Assembly (NCBI RefSeq): GCF_010645075.1
Contig: NZ_JAADZV010000015.1
Span: forward strand, 1-64,000
DNA from: Flavobacterium limi
GTDB lineage: Bacteria; Bacteroidota; Bacteroidia; Flavobacteriales; Flavobacteriaceae
Length of the DNA stretch: 64,000 bases
Direction: 5' to 3'
Shown here: one piece after another, positions 17,232 through 26,074 of the stretch
How the letters are laid out: the number at the start of each line of letters is the position of its first letter
Position numbering within the stretch: position 1 is the stretch's first letter
The notes under the pieces: model-generated
What the model was told of the DNA's origin: nothing
What the model saw: the letters and a program-made list of their open reading frames with translations, nothing else
The model's database searches: none
Translations under genes and position numbers: made by a program

Positions 17232-19553
17232 ATGAAAATTTATTTAATGAATAGTATGAAAAAAGTTTTTTTGAGGTATGAAATTGTATGTTTTGTACTG
17301 ATATTGTTTACAGGATATTCTGCTGTGGCTCAAATGCAGCCATTTGATTTAAAACAGGTAAGATTAAAGAGCGGAATCTTTAAAAATGCTCAGGATGTTG
17401 ACCTTAAGTATATTTTAGAACTGAATCCTGACAGGCTTTTGGCTCCTTACCTTATAGCTTCTGATATACCTGTAAAGGCAGAACGATACGGGAATTGGGA
17501 AAGTATAGGACTTGACGGGCACATCGCCGGACATTATCTTTCGGCACTGGCTATGATGTATGCTTCAACCGGAGATACAACTCTTAAAAATCGTTTAGAT
17601 TACATGATTGATGAATTATCCTTATGCCAGAATAAGAATGGTAATGGTTATGTAGGAGGAATTCCACAGGGAAAAATTTTTTGGGACCGAATTCACAATG
17701 GGGATATCGATGGCAGTAACTTCGGACTAAACAACACCTGGGTTCCACTATATAATATCCATAAACTTTTTGCGGGTTTAAACGATGCGTATCATTATGC
17801 GGATAATAAAAAAGCAAAAGATATTCTAATAAAACTGGGAGACTGGTTTATAGAATTAATCCGTCCTCTTTCTGATGAGCAAATACAGAATATACTAAAA
17901 ACAGAACATGGAGGAATAAACGAATCTTTTGCAGATTTGTACATTATTACAAAAAATAAAAAATATCTTGAAACAGCTGAAAAAATTTCACACTTAGCCA
18001 TACTGAACCCACTCATTAAAAAGGAAGACAAATTAACAGGGTTGCATGCCAATACTCAAATTCCAAAAGTGATTGGTTTTGAAAAGATAGCTGTTCTTTC
18101 AGGTAAAAAAGAGTGGTCAGATGCCGTTGGGTTTTTCTGGGAAAATGTGACCCAAAAACGCAGTGTTTCTTTTGGAGGGAATAGTTTTGCAGAACATTTT
18201 AATCCTACTGATGATTTTAGTGGTATGATAAAATCAAATCAGGGACCGGAAACGTGTAACTCTTACAATATGGAGCGTTTAGGCAAAGCTTTATTTCTGG
18301 ATAAAAATGATGTGTCTTATCTCGATTTTTATGAACGTACGCTTTACAATCATATTTTGTCAAGCCAGCATCCTGAAAAAGGAGGTTTTGTTTATTTTAC
18401 ACCTATCAGACCTAATCACTACAGGGTGTATTCACAGCCGGAAACAAGCATGTGGTGCTGTGTAGGTTCCGGGCTTGAAAATCATTCAAAATACGGAGAA
18501 TTAATTTACAGCCACACTGGTGATGATATTTTTGTAAATCTTTTTATTCCATCCACATTAGACTGGAAAGAAAAAGGTATTTCTATAGAACAAAGCACAG
18601 AATTTCCCTATCAGAATAGTACAGATATCAGTTTAAAAATTAAAAAAAATAAAACATTTTCGCTGAATATCCGCTGTCCGGAATGGGCTGAAAATTTTGA
18701 AATTCTAATTAATGGAAAAATTCAGAATATAGAAGCCAAACCATCTAATTATTTGATTTTGAAAAGAAAATGGAAATCAGGAGACCAGATTACGGTTCAA
18801 TTCAAAATTTCAACTCGTTTAGAAAGTTTACCGGACGGTTCAAATTGGAGCGCTTTTGTCAACGGCCCAATTGTACTGGCTGCCAAAACATCAAACAAAG
18901 ACTTAGACGGATTATTTGCTGATGACAGCCGGATGGGACATGTTGCGGCGGGTAAATACTATCCTCTGGATCAGGCTTATGCTATCATAGGAGAAAAAGC
19001 AGATTATATTTCAAAACTTAAGGATTTAGGAAATATGCATTTTCGTCTGGATTCATTAGAGTTACAACCTTTTTTTGACCTCCATGATTCACGTTATCAA
19101 ATGTATTTTCAAAACTATACCAAAGAACAGTATAAAGAAAAACATGACTTATTAAAACAGCAGGAAATCGAGGAGCTGGCTATAGAATCAAAAACAGTAG
19201 ATAAGATTAATTGTGGCGAACAGCAGTCAGAAGTTGACCATGGTTATAAAGGTGAAAAAAGTGATTCAGGTTACGAAGATACAAAATCGTGGCGAAGTAC
19301 CCGTTCCTATATTTCCTATCAGTTATTAAATAAAAATAAGGCAGGAAAATTTTTAGATATAAGCAGTATAAATGAATTTAAAACAAAGAACATTACAATT
19401 CTTGTAAATGAAAAACCAGCACAGGTAATTTCTTTAAAAGATAAATTGATAAGATTAGATATAGATAAAATTGAAACAGTAAATATTAGAATAACGGCTA
19501 ATCCCGGTAGTAATAGTCCAAAGTTCCATCAGTTAAGAATTTTAAAAAATTAA
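17232..19553 (+). CDS. GH127 beta-L-arabinofuranosidase
   Basis: This 773-residue exported protein belongs to the former DUF1680 family. It retains the cysteine-zinc catalytic signature of GH127: Glu340 and Cys342 in GPETCNSYN, then Cys409 and Cys410 in MWCCVGSG. In the characterised bifidobacterial enzyme the first cysteine of that pair is the nucleophile. The N-terminal (alpha/alpha)6 barrel covers about 40-430, followed by beta-sandwich domains. The signal peptide ends near AVAQ (about residue 34). In-frame ATGs at 17232, 17247 and 17256 all give a usable signal; the longest is listed. Expected substrates are beta-L-arabinofuranosides, an unusual decoration for plain xylan. Confidence 0.88.
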   Translation: MKIYLMNSMKKVFLRYEIVCFVLILFTGYSAVAQMQPFDLKQVRLKSGIFKNAQDVDLKYILELNPDRLLAPYLIASDIPVKAERYGNWESIGLDGHIAGHYLSALAMMYASTGDTTLKNRLDYMIDELSLCQNKNGNGYVGGIPQGKIFWDRIHNGDIDGSNFGLNNTWVPLYNIHKLFAGLNDAYHYADNKKAKDILIKLGDWFIELIRPLSDEQIQNILKTEHGGINESFADLYIITKNKKYLETAEKISHLAILNPLIKKEDKLTGLHANTQIPKVIGFEKIAVLSGKKEWSDAVGFFWENVTQKRSVSFGGNSFAEHFNPTDDFSGMIKSNQGPETCNSYNMERLGKALFLDKNDVSYLDFYERTLYNHILSSQHPEKGGFVYFTPIRPNHYRVYSQPETSMWCCVGSGLENHSKYGELIYSHTGDDIFVNLFIPSTLDWKEKGISIEQSTEFPYQNSTDISLKIKKNKTFSLNIRCPEWAENFEILINGKIQNIEAKPSNYLILKRKWKSGDQITVQFKISTRLESLPDGSNWSAFVNGPIVLAAKTSNKDLDGLFADDSRMGHVAAGKYYPLDQAYAIIGEKADYISKLKDLGNMHFRLDSLELQPFFDLHDSRYQMYFQNYTKEQYKEKHDLLKQQEIEELAIESKTVDKINCGEQQSEVDHGYKGEKSDSGYEDTKSWRSTRSYISYQLLNKNKAGKFLDISSINEFKTKNITILVNEKPAQVISLKDKLIRLDIDKIETVNIRITANPGSNSPKFHQLRILKN

Positions 19554-19777
19554 AAAAGGATAATTTTTTAAAGTAAATCCTGAAATTCAAAAAATTAAAG
19601 AAGTTTCATAAAATAAATAGTTTAGAATTGATCGGTTAAAATTGCCATTGAATCCACTCAAATACACAAATTATTATAAATAACTGTTTTTTTGAATCAT
19701 AAAAGTAATTCAGGATTATTATCTTTCACTTCTTTTACAAATAAAAATAAAGTAATTAATCTATCTAACCGCGTATT

Positions 19778-21721
19778 ATGAATTTGAAGTATATTTTATG
19801 GTTATGTCTATTTAGTTTTTTAAAATTAAGTGCACAATCAGTTCTAAAAAGTCCTGATGGAAAACTAAAGGTTTCTGTTTCTGTAACGAATGGAATGCCC
19901 TTGTATAGTGTTTCATATAATGAAAAAAACTTCTTAGAAAATTCTCCTCTGGGTCTCAAAACCAATGTTGGTGATTTTACAACAGGATTAATTTTAAAAA
20001 ACGATGCAGATCAAAATAAAATAGATGAAACCTATCAGCTGCCTAATATAAAGCAAAGCAGTGTGCATTATGAAGCTAATGAAGCTGTATTTTCTTTTAC
20101 TAAAGATAACAAAGCAGCTATTGATATACTATTTAGGGTAAGCAATAATAATGTAGCTTTTAAATATAGAATACATCCGCAGAAAGAAGCCCGCGGATGT
20201 GTAGTTGAGGAAGAAGCTTCAGGTTTTCTTCTGCCTGAAGGAACCACTACATTTCTTTGTCCGCAAAGTAAGCCAATGACAGGGTATGCCAGAACAGCCC
20301 CAAGTTATGAAACGTCATATATATTAGATGCTCCAATGGGTAATAACGGTATTGGAGAAGGCTATACATTTCCATGTCTTTTTAAAGTTAATAATAATGG
20401 ATGGGTTTTGATATCGGAAACAGGTGTGGACAGCGGTTATTGTGCAGGCAGACTAATTGGGCATGATAAAGGATTGTATACTATAGGATTTCCAATGGCA
20501 GGAGAGAATAACGGAAGCGGAACAACTGCTCCGGGAATACCGCTTATTGGAGAAACTCCCTGGCGTACTATTACAATTGGAGAAACCCTTGCGCCAATTG
20601 TAGAAACGACTATTCCGTTTGATTTGGTTAAGCCAAAGTATCAGGCTTCAAAAGAATACCAGTATACAAAAGGAAGCTGGAGCTGGATAATGAAAATGGA
20701 TAGTAATACAACTTTTCCGGTACAGAAACAATACATCGATTTTAGTGCTGCTATGGGATATGAAACCGTCCTGATAGACGCACTTTGGGATACTCAGATA
20801 GGGAAGGATAAAATAGCTGAACTGGCTCAGTATGGCGCAGGAAAAGGCGTTGGTTTGTATTTATGGTATAATTCTAATGGATACTGGAATGATGCACCTC
20901 AGGGACCGAGAGGGATGATGGATAATATGTCAATCCGTCGTCAGGAAATGGCGTGGATGAAAAGTATAGGTATAAAAGGAATTAAGGTTGACTTTTTTGG
21001 AGGAGACAAACAAGTTACTATGAAATTATATGAAGATATCCTGACAGATGCTAATGATTTTGGCATAATGGTTATTTTTCATGGTTGTACATTGCCAAGA
21101 GGATGGGAAAGGATGTATCCGAATTACGCTTCCAGTGAAGCCGTTCTAGCCAGTGAAAATTTGCATTTCGGACAAGCAAGCTGTGACAATGAAGCTGTGA
21201 ATGCCGCGACACATACTTTTATCCGAAATACAGTAGGAAGTATGGATTTTGGAGGGAGTGCGTTAAATAAATTTTATAACAGTGATAACACTCCCAATAA
21301 AGGATCAAAACGTAGAACTTCTGATGTATTTGCTTTAGCAACTGCAGTTCTGTTCCAAAGTGGGGTTCAGCATTTTGCTTTAGCACCTAATAATTTAACT
21401 GATGCTCCTGACTGGGCAGTTAATTTTATGAAAGAAGTGCCAACAACCTGGGATGAAGTTCGTTATTTAGATGGATATCCGGGTAAGTATGTTGTGCTTG
21501 CACGCCGAAAAGGAACTGAATGGTACATAGCGGGGGTAAATGCTCAAAAAGAAACACTAAAACTTAAAATAAAACTGCCTATGTTTGTTTCGGGAGCATC
21601 GTTAACGTACTATCATGATGATGAGCAATTAGAAGGAAAAATAAAAACAATAAAGCTAAAAAATACTTTGGAAGCTGAAATAATAATTCCGGGTAATGGA
21701 GGCGTACTTCTTTTAAATTAA
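19778..21721 (+). CDS. GH97 glycosidase, probable retaining alpha-galactosidase
   Basis: This 647-residue exported enzyme has a signal peptide (about 1-19), the GH97 N-terminal beta-sandwich (about 20-270), a TIM barrel (about 275-545) and a C-terminal beta-sandwich. GH97 contains inverting alpha-glucosidases, which use Glu, and retaining alpha-galactosidases, whose nucleophile is Asp. Here Asp405 in GIKVDFFGGD fits the retaining type. It is the last gene of block A, 224 bp after GH127, and a strong terminator follows. Alpha-galactose occurs on some complex arabinoxylans, for example from cereal bran, so it fits the locus. Confidence 0.85.
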   Translation: MNLKYILWLCLFSFLKLSAQSVLKSPDGKLKVSVSVTNGMPLYSVSYNEKNFLENSPLGLKTNVGDFTTGLILKNDADQNKIDETYQLPNIKQSSVHYEANEAVFSFTKDNKAAIDILFRVSNNNVAFKYRIHPQKEARGCVVEEEASGFLLPEGTTTFLCPQSKPMTGYARTAPSYETSYILDAPMGNNGIGEGYTFPCLFKVNNNGWVLISETGVDSGYCAGRLIGHDKGLYTIGFPMAGENNGSGTTAPGIPLIGETPWRTITIGETLAPIVETTIPFDLVKPKYQASKEYQYTKGSWSWIMKMDSNTTFPVQKQYIDFSAAMGYETVLIDALWDTQIGKDKIAELAQYGAGKGVGLYLWYNSNGYWNDAPQGPRGMMDNMSIRRQEMAWMKSIGIKGIKVDFFGGDKQVTMKLYEDILTDANDFGIMVIFHGCTLPRGWERMYPNYASSEAVLASENLHFGQASCDNEAVNAATHTFIRNTVGSMDFGGSALNKFYNSDNTPNKGSKRRTSDVFALATAVLFQSGVQHFALAPNNLTDAPDWAVNFMKEVPTTWDEVRYLDGYPGKYVVLARRKGTEWYIAGVNAQKETLKLKIKLPMFVSGASLTYYHDDEQLEGKIKTIKLKNTLEAEIIIPGNGGVLLLN

Positions 21722-21755
21722 TGTTTATGTGATTTACTTAGGTTTAATAAATATG

Positions 21756-21784
21756 AAAAAAGCTGCTTATTTGCAGCTTTTTTT
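21756..21784. terminator. Bidirectional terminator between convergent GH97 and GH3
   Basis: AAAAAAGCTGC (21756-21766) pairs with GCAGCTTTTTT (21773-21783) across a 6-nt loop. A and T runs on both sides let it end both the plus-strand GH97 transcript and the minus-strand GH3 transcript. Confidence 0.85.
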
Positions 21785-21821
21785 ATTATTGAAAAGTGGT
21801 TTTAATCAGTCTGAAAACTTG

Positions 21822-23987
21822 TTACTGGATAGTCACAGCCAGACTGTTCACTATATTTTTAGCTGATGTAGCAGTGTAAAGTACAAATTCGCCTGATTCA
21901 ATTTTCCATCCGGAAGTTTTTTCATCGTAAAAAGCCAGGTCTTTTACTTTCACTTTTAATTCAGCTGTTTTTTGTTCTCCCGGTGTCAGGAATATTTTGT
22001 CGAATGCTTTTAATTCCTTTTTAGGCCTTAAAACAGATGGGGAAGTTTGGCCTGCATACAATTGAACTACTTCCGCACCATTGGATTTCCCTGTGTTTTT
22101 AATGTTGAATTTCACTGTTATTTCATCATTAATTCCATAAACTTTTTTGTTAGAGGTAACGTTAGAAATTTCGAAAGAAGTATAAGAAAGACCATAACCA
22201 AAAGGATATTGAGGCTCAATTTCTTTAGTGTCAAACCAGCGATAACCCACGAGAATATCTTCATCATAATTCACTTTTAAATTATGTCCGGGATAAGCTC
22301 CTAAAGCATGGGCAGGAGACTGGCTTAAAGTGACCGGAATAGTAAAAGGCAGTTTTCCGGAAGGAAATTCTTTGCCGCTCAATACATCAACAACAGCATT
22401 ACCGGCCTCCATTCCGCCATACCATCCCCAGACTAAAGCCGGAACACGGGATTCAATGCCAGCTAACTCAAGTGGAGAACCTGCAATAATTACGACAATC
22501 GTTTTAGGGTTTGCTTTGGCTACTTCCTGAATCAAAGTCTCTTGTCCGTATGGCAAACGCATGTGTAATCTGTCAAATGACTCTGAATCAAAATCATGGT
22601 TCAAACCTGCAAAAACGATGGCTACATCAGATTTCTTGGCTTGGGCTACTGCTTCATCGATTAATTTCCAGTCTGCTTTGTCGGTATTTAACTGACCGGC
22701 GCTGCTTCTTTCTACAACATGAGATTGCTTTTCATAACCCTGGGCAAAATTGATCTGCAACGATTTTCCGTATTTATTAGTCATAGCCTGAAGTGGCGTT
22801 ACTTCGTATAAAGCTTTGATTTCTGAACTAAATCCTCCACCGCAATGTGTACGGGTGGCATTATCACCAATAACGGCTACTGATTTTAAAGTATTCATAT
22901 TTAAAGGCAAAATTTCCTTTTCGTTTTTTAGTAAAACAACCGCTTCTACTGCTGAACGATAGGCAGCCTGTTGATGCTCTTTTGTATTTATAGAGCCTTT
23001 TACACGGGTTTCAGGATCGAAAACTTTGGTTTTGATCATAACTCTTAAAATGTTTGCCACTTTTTCATTCACAACGCTTTCTTTTACGCGCCCTTCCTTT
23101 ACTGCTTTAATCAGAGGATCTGCGAAATACCAATCGCTGTAGTTTTCTTTTTCAGTTCCCATTTCTAAATCCAAACCAGCCAAAGCCGCTTTTTCAGTAC
23201 TGTGTACAGCATCCCAATCAGACATATAAACGCCTTTGAAATTAAATTCATTTCGCAAAAGTGTTCGTCCCAGATAATTATTTTCAGTACAATATTCGCC
23301 TCTGAATTTATTATAAGCACCCATAATTCCTAATGCACCGGCATCAACAACTGAAGACCTGAAACCAGGAAGATAAATTTCACGTAAGGCTCTTTCACTC
23401 ATAGTTACATCTACAACAAAACGATTTTCCTCCTGATTATTAGCTACGAAATGCTTCACGCAGGCAGCAACATCTTTTGTCTGTAGAGCCTGAATATAAC
23501 TTGTTGAAAGCTGAGAAATAAGATAAGGGTCTTCACTTAAATATTCAAAGTTTCGCCCACAAAGCGGAGAACGAATGATATTGATTCCTGGCCCGAGTAA
23601 AACATCTTTTTTACGAAAACGTGCTTCTTCACCTAAAACAAATCCACGCTGTTTAGCCAGATTCAGGTTCCAGCTTGCTGCCATAGCTGTTCCAGGAGGA
23701 AAGCAGGTAGAAGAATCATCAGTTTGTCCCGTATACTTCCAGTCATGTCGGTTTATTTCTGCCCTGACTCCATGAGGTCCATCAGACAAAGCCCATTCCG
23801 GAATGCCAAGATGTTTTATTTCTTCGGTGTAAAATTTAGAATTTCCATGCAGCATTCCGACTTTTTCTTTCAAAGTCATTTTCTTAATCAACTGCTGAAT
23901 TCTTTTCTCAACAGCATCATTTGTTTGTGAAAAAGAATTTTGAAAAAATACTGAAAACAAAACAATAGCCATAAATCGTAGTCTCAT
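21822..23987 (-). CDS. GH3 beta-glycosidase (probable beta-xylosidase)
   Basis: This 721-residue exported enzyme has a signal peptide (about 1-20), the GH3 N-terminal barrel, an alpha/beta sandwich domain and a C-terminal fibronectin-III-like domain (about 620-715). The nucleophile is Asp257 in MSDWDAV. KHFVANNQE and LSDGPHGVR are also family motifs. GH3 enzymes with this layout are beta-glucosidases or beta-xylosidases. The xylan context favours release of xylose from short oligomers, which is inferred. It is separated from the upstream susD by a terminator and a 580-bp gap with its own candidate promoter. Confidence 0.88.
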   Translation of the reverse strand: MRLRFMAIVLFSVFFQNSFSQTNDAVEKRIQQLIKKMTLKEKVGMLHGNSKFYTEEIKHLGIPEWALSDGPHGVRAEINRHDWKYTGQTDDSSTCFPPGTAMAASWNLNLAKQRGFVLGEEARFRKKDVLLGPGINIIRSPLCGRNFEYLSEDPYLISQLSTSYIQALQTKDVAACVKHFVANNQEENRFVVDVTMSERALREIYLPGFRSSVVDAGALGIMGAYNKFRGEYCTENNYLGRTLLRNEFNFKGVYMSDWDAVHSTEKAALAGLDLEMGTEKENYSDWYFADPLIKAVKEGRVKESVVNEKVANILRVMIKTKVFDPETRVKGSINTKEHQQAAYRSAVEAVVLLKNEKEILPLNMNTLKSVAVIGDNATRTHCGGGFSSEIKALYEVTPLQAMTNKYGKSLQINFAQGYEKQSHVVERSSAGQLNTDKADWKLIDEAVAQAKKSDVAIVFAGLNHDFDSESFDRLHMRLPYGQETLIQEVAKANPKTIVVIIAGSPLELAGIESRVPALVWGWYGGMEAGNAVVDVLSGKEFPSGKLPFTIPVTLSQSPAHALGAYPGHNLKVNYDEDILVGYRWFDTKEIEPQYPFGYGLSYTSFEISNVTSNKKVYGINDEITVKFNIKNTGKSNGAEVVQLYAGQTSPSVLRPKKELKAFDKIFLTPGEQKTAELKVKVKDLAFYDEKTSGWKIESGEFVLYTATSAKNIVNSLAVTIQ

Positions 23988-24244
23988 TTTATATGTTTTA
24001 GAGAACCTTTTGGGTTAAATTAAATAATTGATTTTAATTATAATCAGGGAATAAGACCCGGATTAAAAGTTTTCAAAAATAGCCGAATGACAGGTATCGG
24101 AATCATACAAATCGAGCATTTTATATAATAAATGAAGCAACCCTGAAGGAAAATAAGCGTTTTTTTAACCTTGATAAAAAATACATCTTGCCTGTTATTT
24201 AGTGTGAAATATTACTTGATTGAATATGATAAAGATGAATTAAA

Positions 24245-24274
24245 CAAACCTATCAGGAAACTTTGAAAGGCAAA
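24245..24274 (-). promoter_or_regulatory. Candidate promoter of the GH3 gene
   Basis: On the minus strand TTTG (24274-24271) is followed by an 18-nt spacer and TAGGTTTG (24252-24245), matching TAnnTTTG. Transcription would start near 24238, leaving a leader of about 250 nt before the ATG at 23987. I saw no further structure in 23988-24244. Confidence 0.4.
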
Positions 24275-24496
24275 AAAATAATAGAATTTACTGTTCAGTG
24301 AAATAGGAATATAAAGAAAAAGTGCAATTCATCCTGTAGTGTTTTGCTTAAAAGACTAGGATGTATTTAAGCAATTTTCTTAAAAAGAACTTGAAACAGA
24401 TTTTGATTTGGATACATGAGTTTATAAAACTTCAGTAAGAAAATGGCGGACAATGTCTTTTATTCTTGTTTAATTAAGAATTATATATTAACAAAA

Positions 24497-24529
24497 TAAC
24501 CGCCTCAAATTTTTGTATTGAGACGGTTA
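24497..24529 (-). terminator. Intrinsic terminator of the block B susCD transcript
   Basis: TAACCGCCTCAA (24497-24508) pairs with TTGAGACGGTTA (24518-24529) with one G-T pair and a 9-nt loop. On the minus strand a TTTTGTT run follows. It lies 40 bp after the susD stop and separates susCD from GH3. Confidence 0.75.
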
Positions 24530-24568
24530 CTTTTCAAATACTAACTCAACCTAACTAACTTCAATCTT

Positions 24569-26065
24569 TTAGTAACCAGGATTATTATCACTTGGTTTTA
24601 TATTAGGGTTAGAAGATGTTTCTCTGTTTGGTATTGGCCATAATTCATTTTTACCAACAGTAAAACCAGTTCCCTGCAACTCAGTACTTGCAATTCCCCA
24701 TCTGATAATGTCATCAAAACGACTTTGCTCACCAGCAAATTCTACCTTACGTTCATGAATTATTGCTTGAAACACATCATCTTTTGTTGCATTAATTGCA
24801 GTCAATAAACCTGCTCTGTCCCTAACTTCTTTAATATATGCAATAGCCGCTGTTTGTGAACCTCCTGTTCTTTGGTTTTCACATTCTGCTTTCATAAGTA
24901 ATACATCTGCGTAACGCATAACCTTGAAGTTAATACTTGATTGTACAGCTTCATCTAGCTTTCGATAATAATTCTGATATTTTTTCCAACCTGAATTTCT
25001 AAGGCCTTCAGATGTAGTAAAATCAGTCGTTTTCATAGTGGCTTTTCCATTTAGATATAAAGATCCAGGTACATAAAAAGTATCACCAAAACGCAAATCA
25101 CCAGTTTCATACGAGTTTATTAACTCATCTGCCGGATATACATTGTACCAGCTTAAATTACCGTATTCCTGGCCCCGAAGGGTTGACTCTTCAAAACCAG
25201 TTCCACCACTATTACCAGCATCACCCCATTTATCACCAACTCCATTTTTTTCATTAAATTCAATTTCAAAAATTGATTCTTTACCATGCTCGTTTTCTTC
25301 TGTGAAATTATCGAAAAAGTTTCCTTTATCTTCCAGGCTAAATCCAGTAACATTATTAAGTGCAACTAAAGCTTCATCATATTTCTTTTCATATAATAGT
25401 ACTTTGCCCAAATAAGCATAAGCGGCTTCTTTAGTTGCTCTGCCTTTTTCTTCGACATCCTTAGACAAAAGATTTTGAGAAGCAAATTGCAAATCCTCCT
25501 TAATTAAGGTATAAACATCAGCTTTAGGACTTCTGGCTACGCTAATAATCGTTTGTTTTTTATAAATTGGCAAATCACCAAAACGATTCACTAAGAGAAA
25601 ATAATAATAAGCTCTTAAAAAATGTGCTTCCCCCAAAAATTTATTTTTTTTCTCTGGTGTTAAAACTGAATTTGGTAAGGCATTAATTTTTTGCTCGTTA
25701 TCTAACACAAAATTAGCTCTGGATATCCCTAAATAACAAGATTCCCAATAATATTGAATAATATCGTTACCTGCATTAAAAGAAAAATCATGGAAGGGTT
25801 TTTTGTTTCCTTCTAATTGAGGATTTGGTGACGTATCCTGGCTCATAAGATCCATTGCAAAGGCAAGATTTCGTCCATACAACCCTCTTGTCTGTAAATT
25901 TGCATACGCCGCATTGACAGCAGATTGTACCTGCTTTTCGGTTTGAAAGAAAGTATCAGGTGATAATGTGTTTGGATTAGTTAATTCTAAATCCGAAGTG
26001 TCACATGAATTTATTGTAAAAATTCCGAACACCATTGTAGCTATATATACTATTTTTTTCATCAT
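24569..26065 (-). CDS. SusD/RagB-family surface glycan-binding lipoprotein (block B)
   Basis: This 498-residue lipoprotein partners the SusC encoded 9 bp upstream. The signal peptide ends in the lipobox TINSC, with the cysteine at residue 21 (20 if the second Met starts). The SusD N-terminal region begins LELTNPNTLSPDTFFQTEKQ. The C-terminal RagB portion has VKFAGEQSRFDDIIRWG, followed by the usual end ELWPIPNRET...NPGY. Length is standard for the family. It shows no close similarity by eye to the block A SusD outside family motifs, so the two pairs probably bind different oligomers. Confidence 0.93.
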   Translation of the reverse strand: MMKKIVYIATMVFGIFTINSCDTSDLELTNPNTLSPDTFFQTEKQVQSAVNAAYANLQTRGLYGRNLAFAMDLMSQDTSPNPQLEGNKKPFHDFSFNAGNDIIQYYWESCYLGISRANFVLDNEQKINALPNSVLTPEKKNKFLGEAHFLRAYYYFLLVNRFGDLPIYKKQTIISVARSPKADVYTLIKEDLQFASQNLLSKDVEEKGRATKEAAYAYLGKVLLYEKKYDEALVALNNVTGFSLEDKGNFFDNFTEENEHGKESIFEIEFNEKNGVGDKWGDAGNSGGTGFEESTLRGQEYGNLSWYNVYPADELINSYETGDLRFGDTFYVPGSLYLNGKATMKTTDFTTSEGLRNSGWKKYQNYYRKLDEAVQSSINFKVMRYADVLLMKAECENQRTGGSQTAAIAYIKEVRDRAGLLTAINATKDDVFQAIIHERKVEFAGEQSRFDDIIRWGIASTELQGTGFTVGKNELWPIPNRETSSNPNIKPSDNNPGY

Positions 26066-26074
26066 TTTTATATT

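Noticed and set aside
19628..19639. TTGATCGGTTAA before GH97, a possible reverse operator half-site
   Set aside because: Only the core ATCGGTT agrees (7 of 12) and there is no promoter box at the right distance.
24074..24081. TATTTTTG on the minus strand as a GH3 promoter
   Set aside because: No TTG or TTTG lies 18-20 nt upstream; the pair at 24245-24274 is better.
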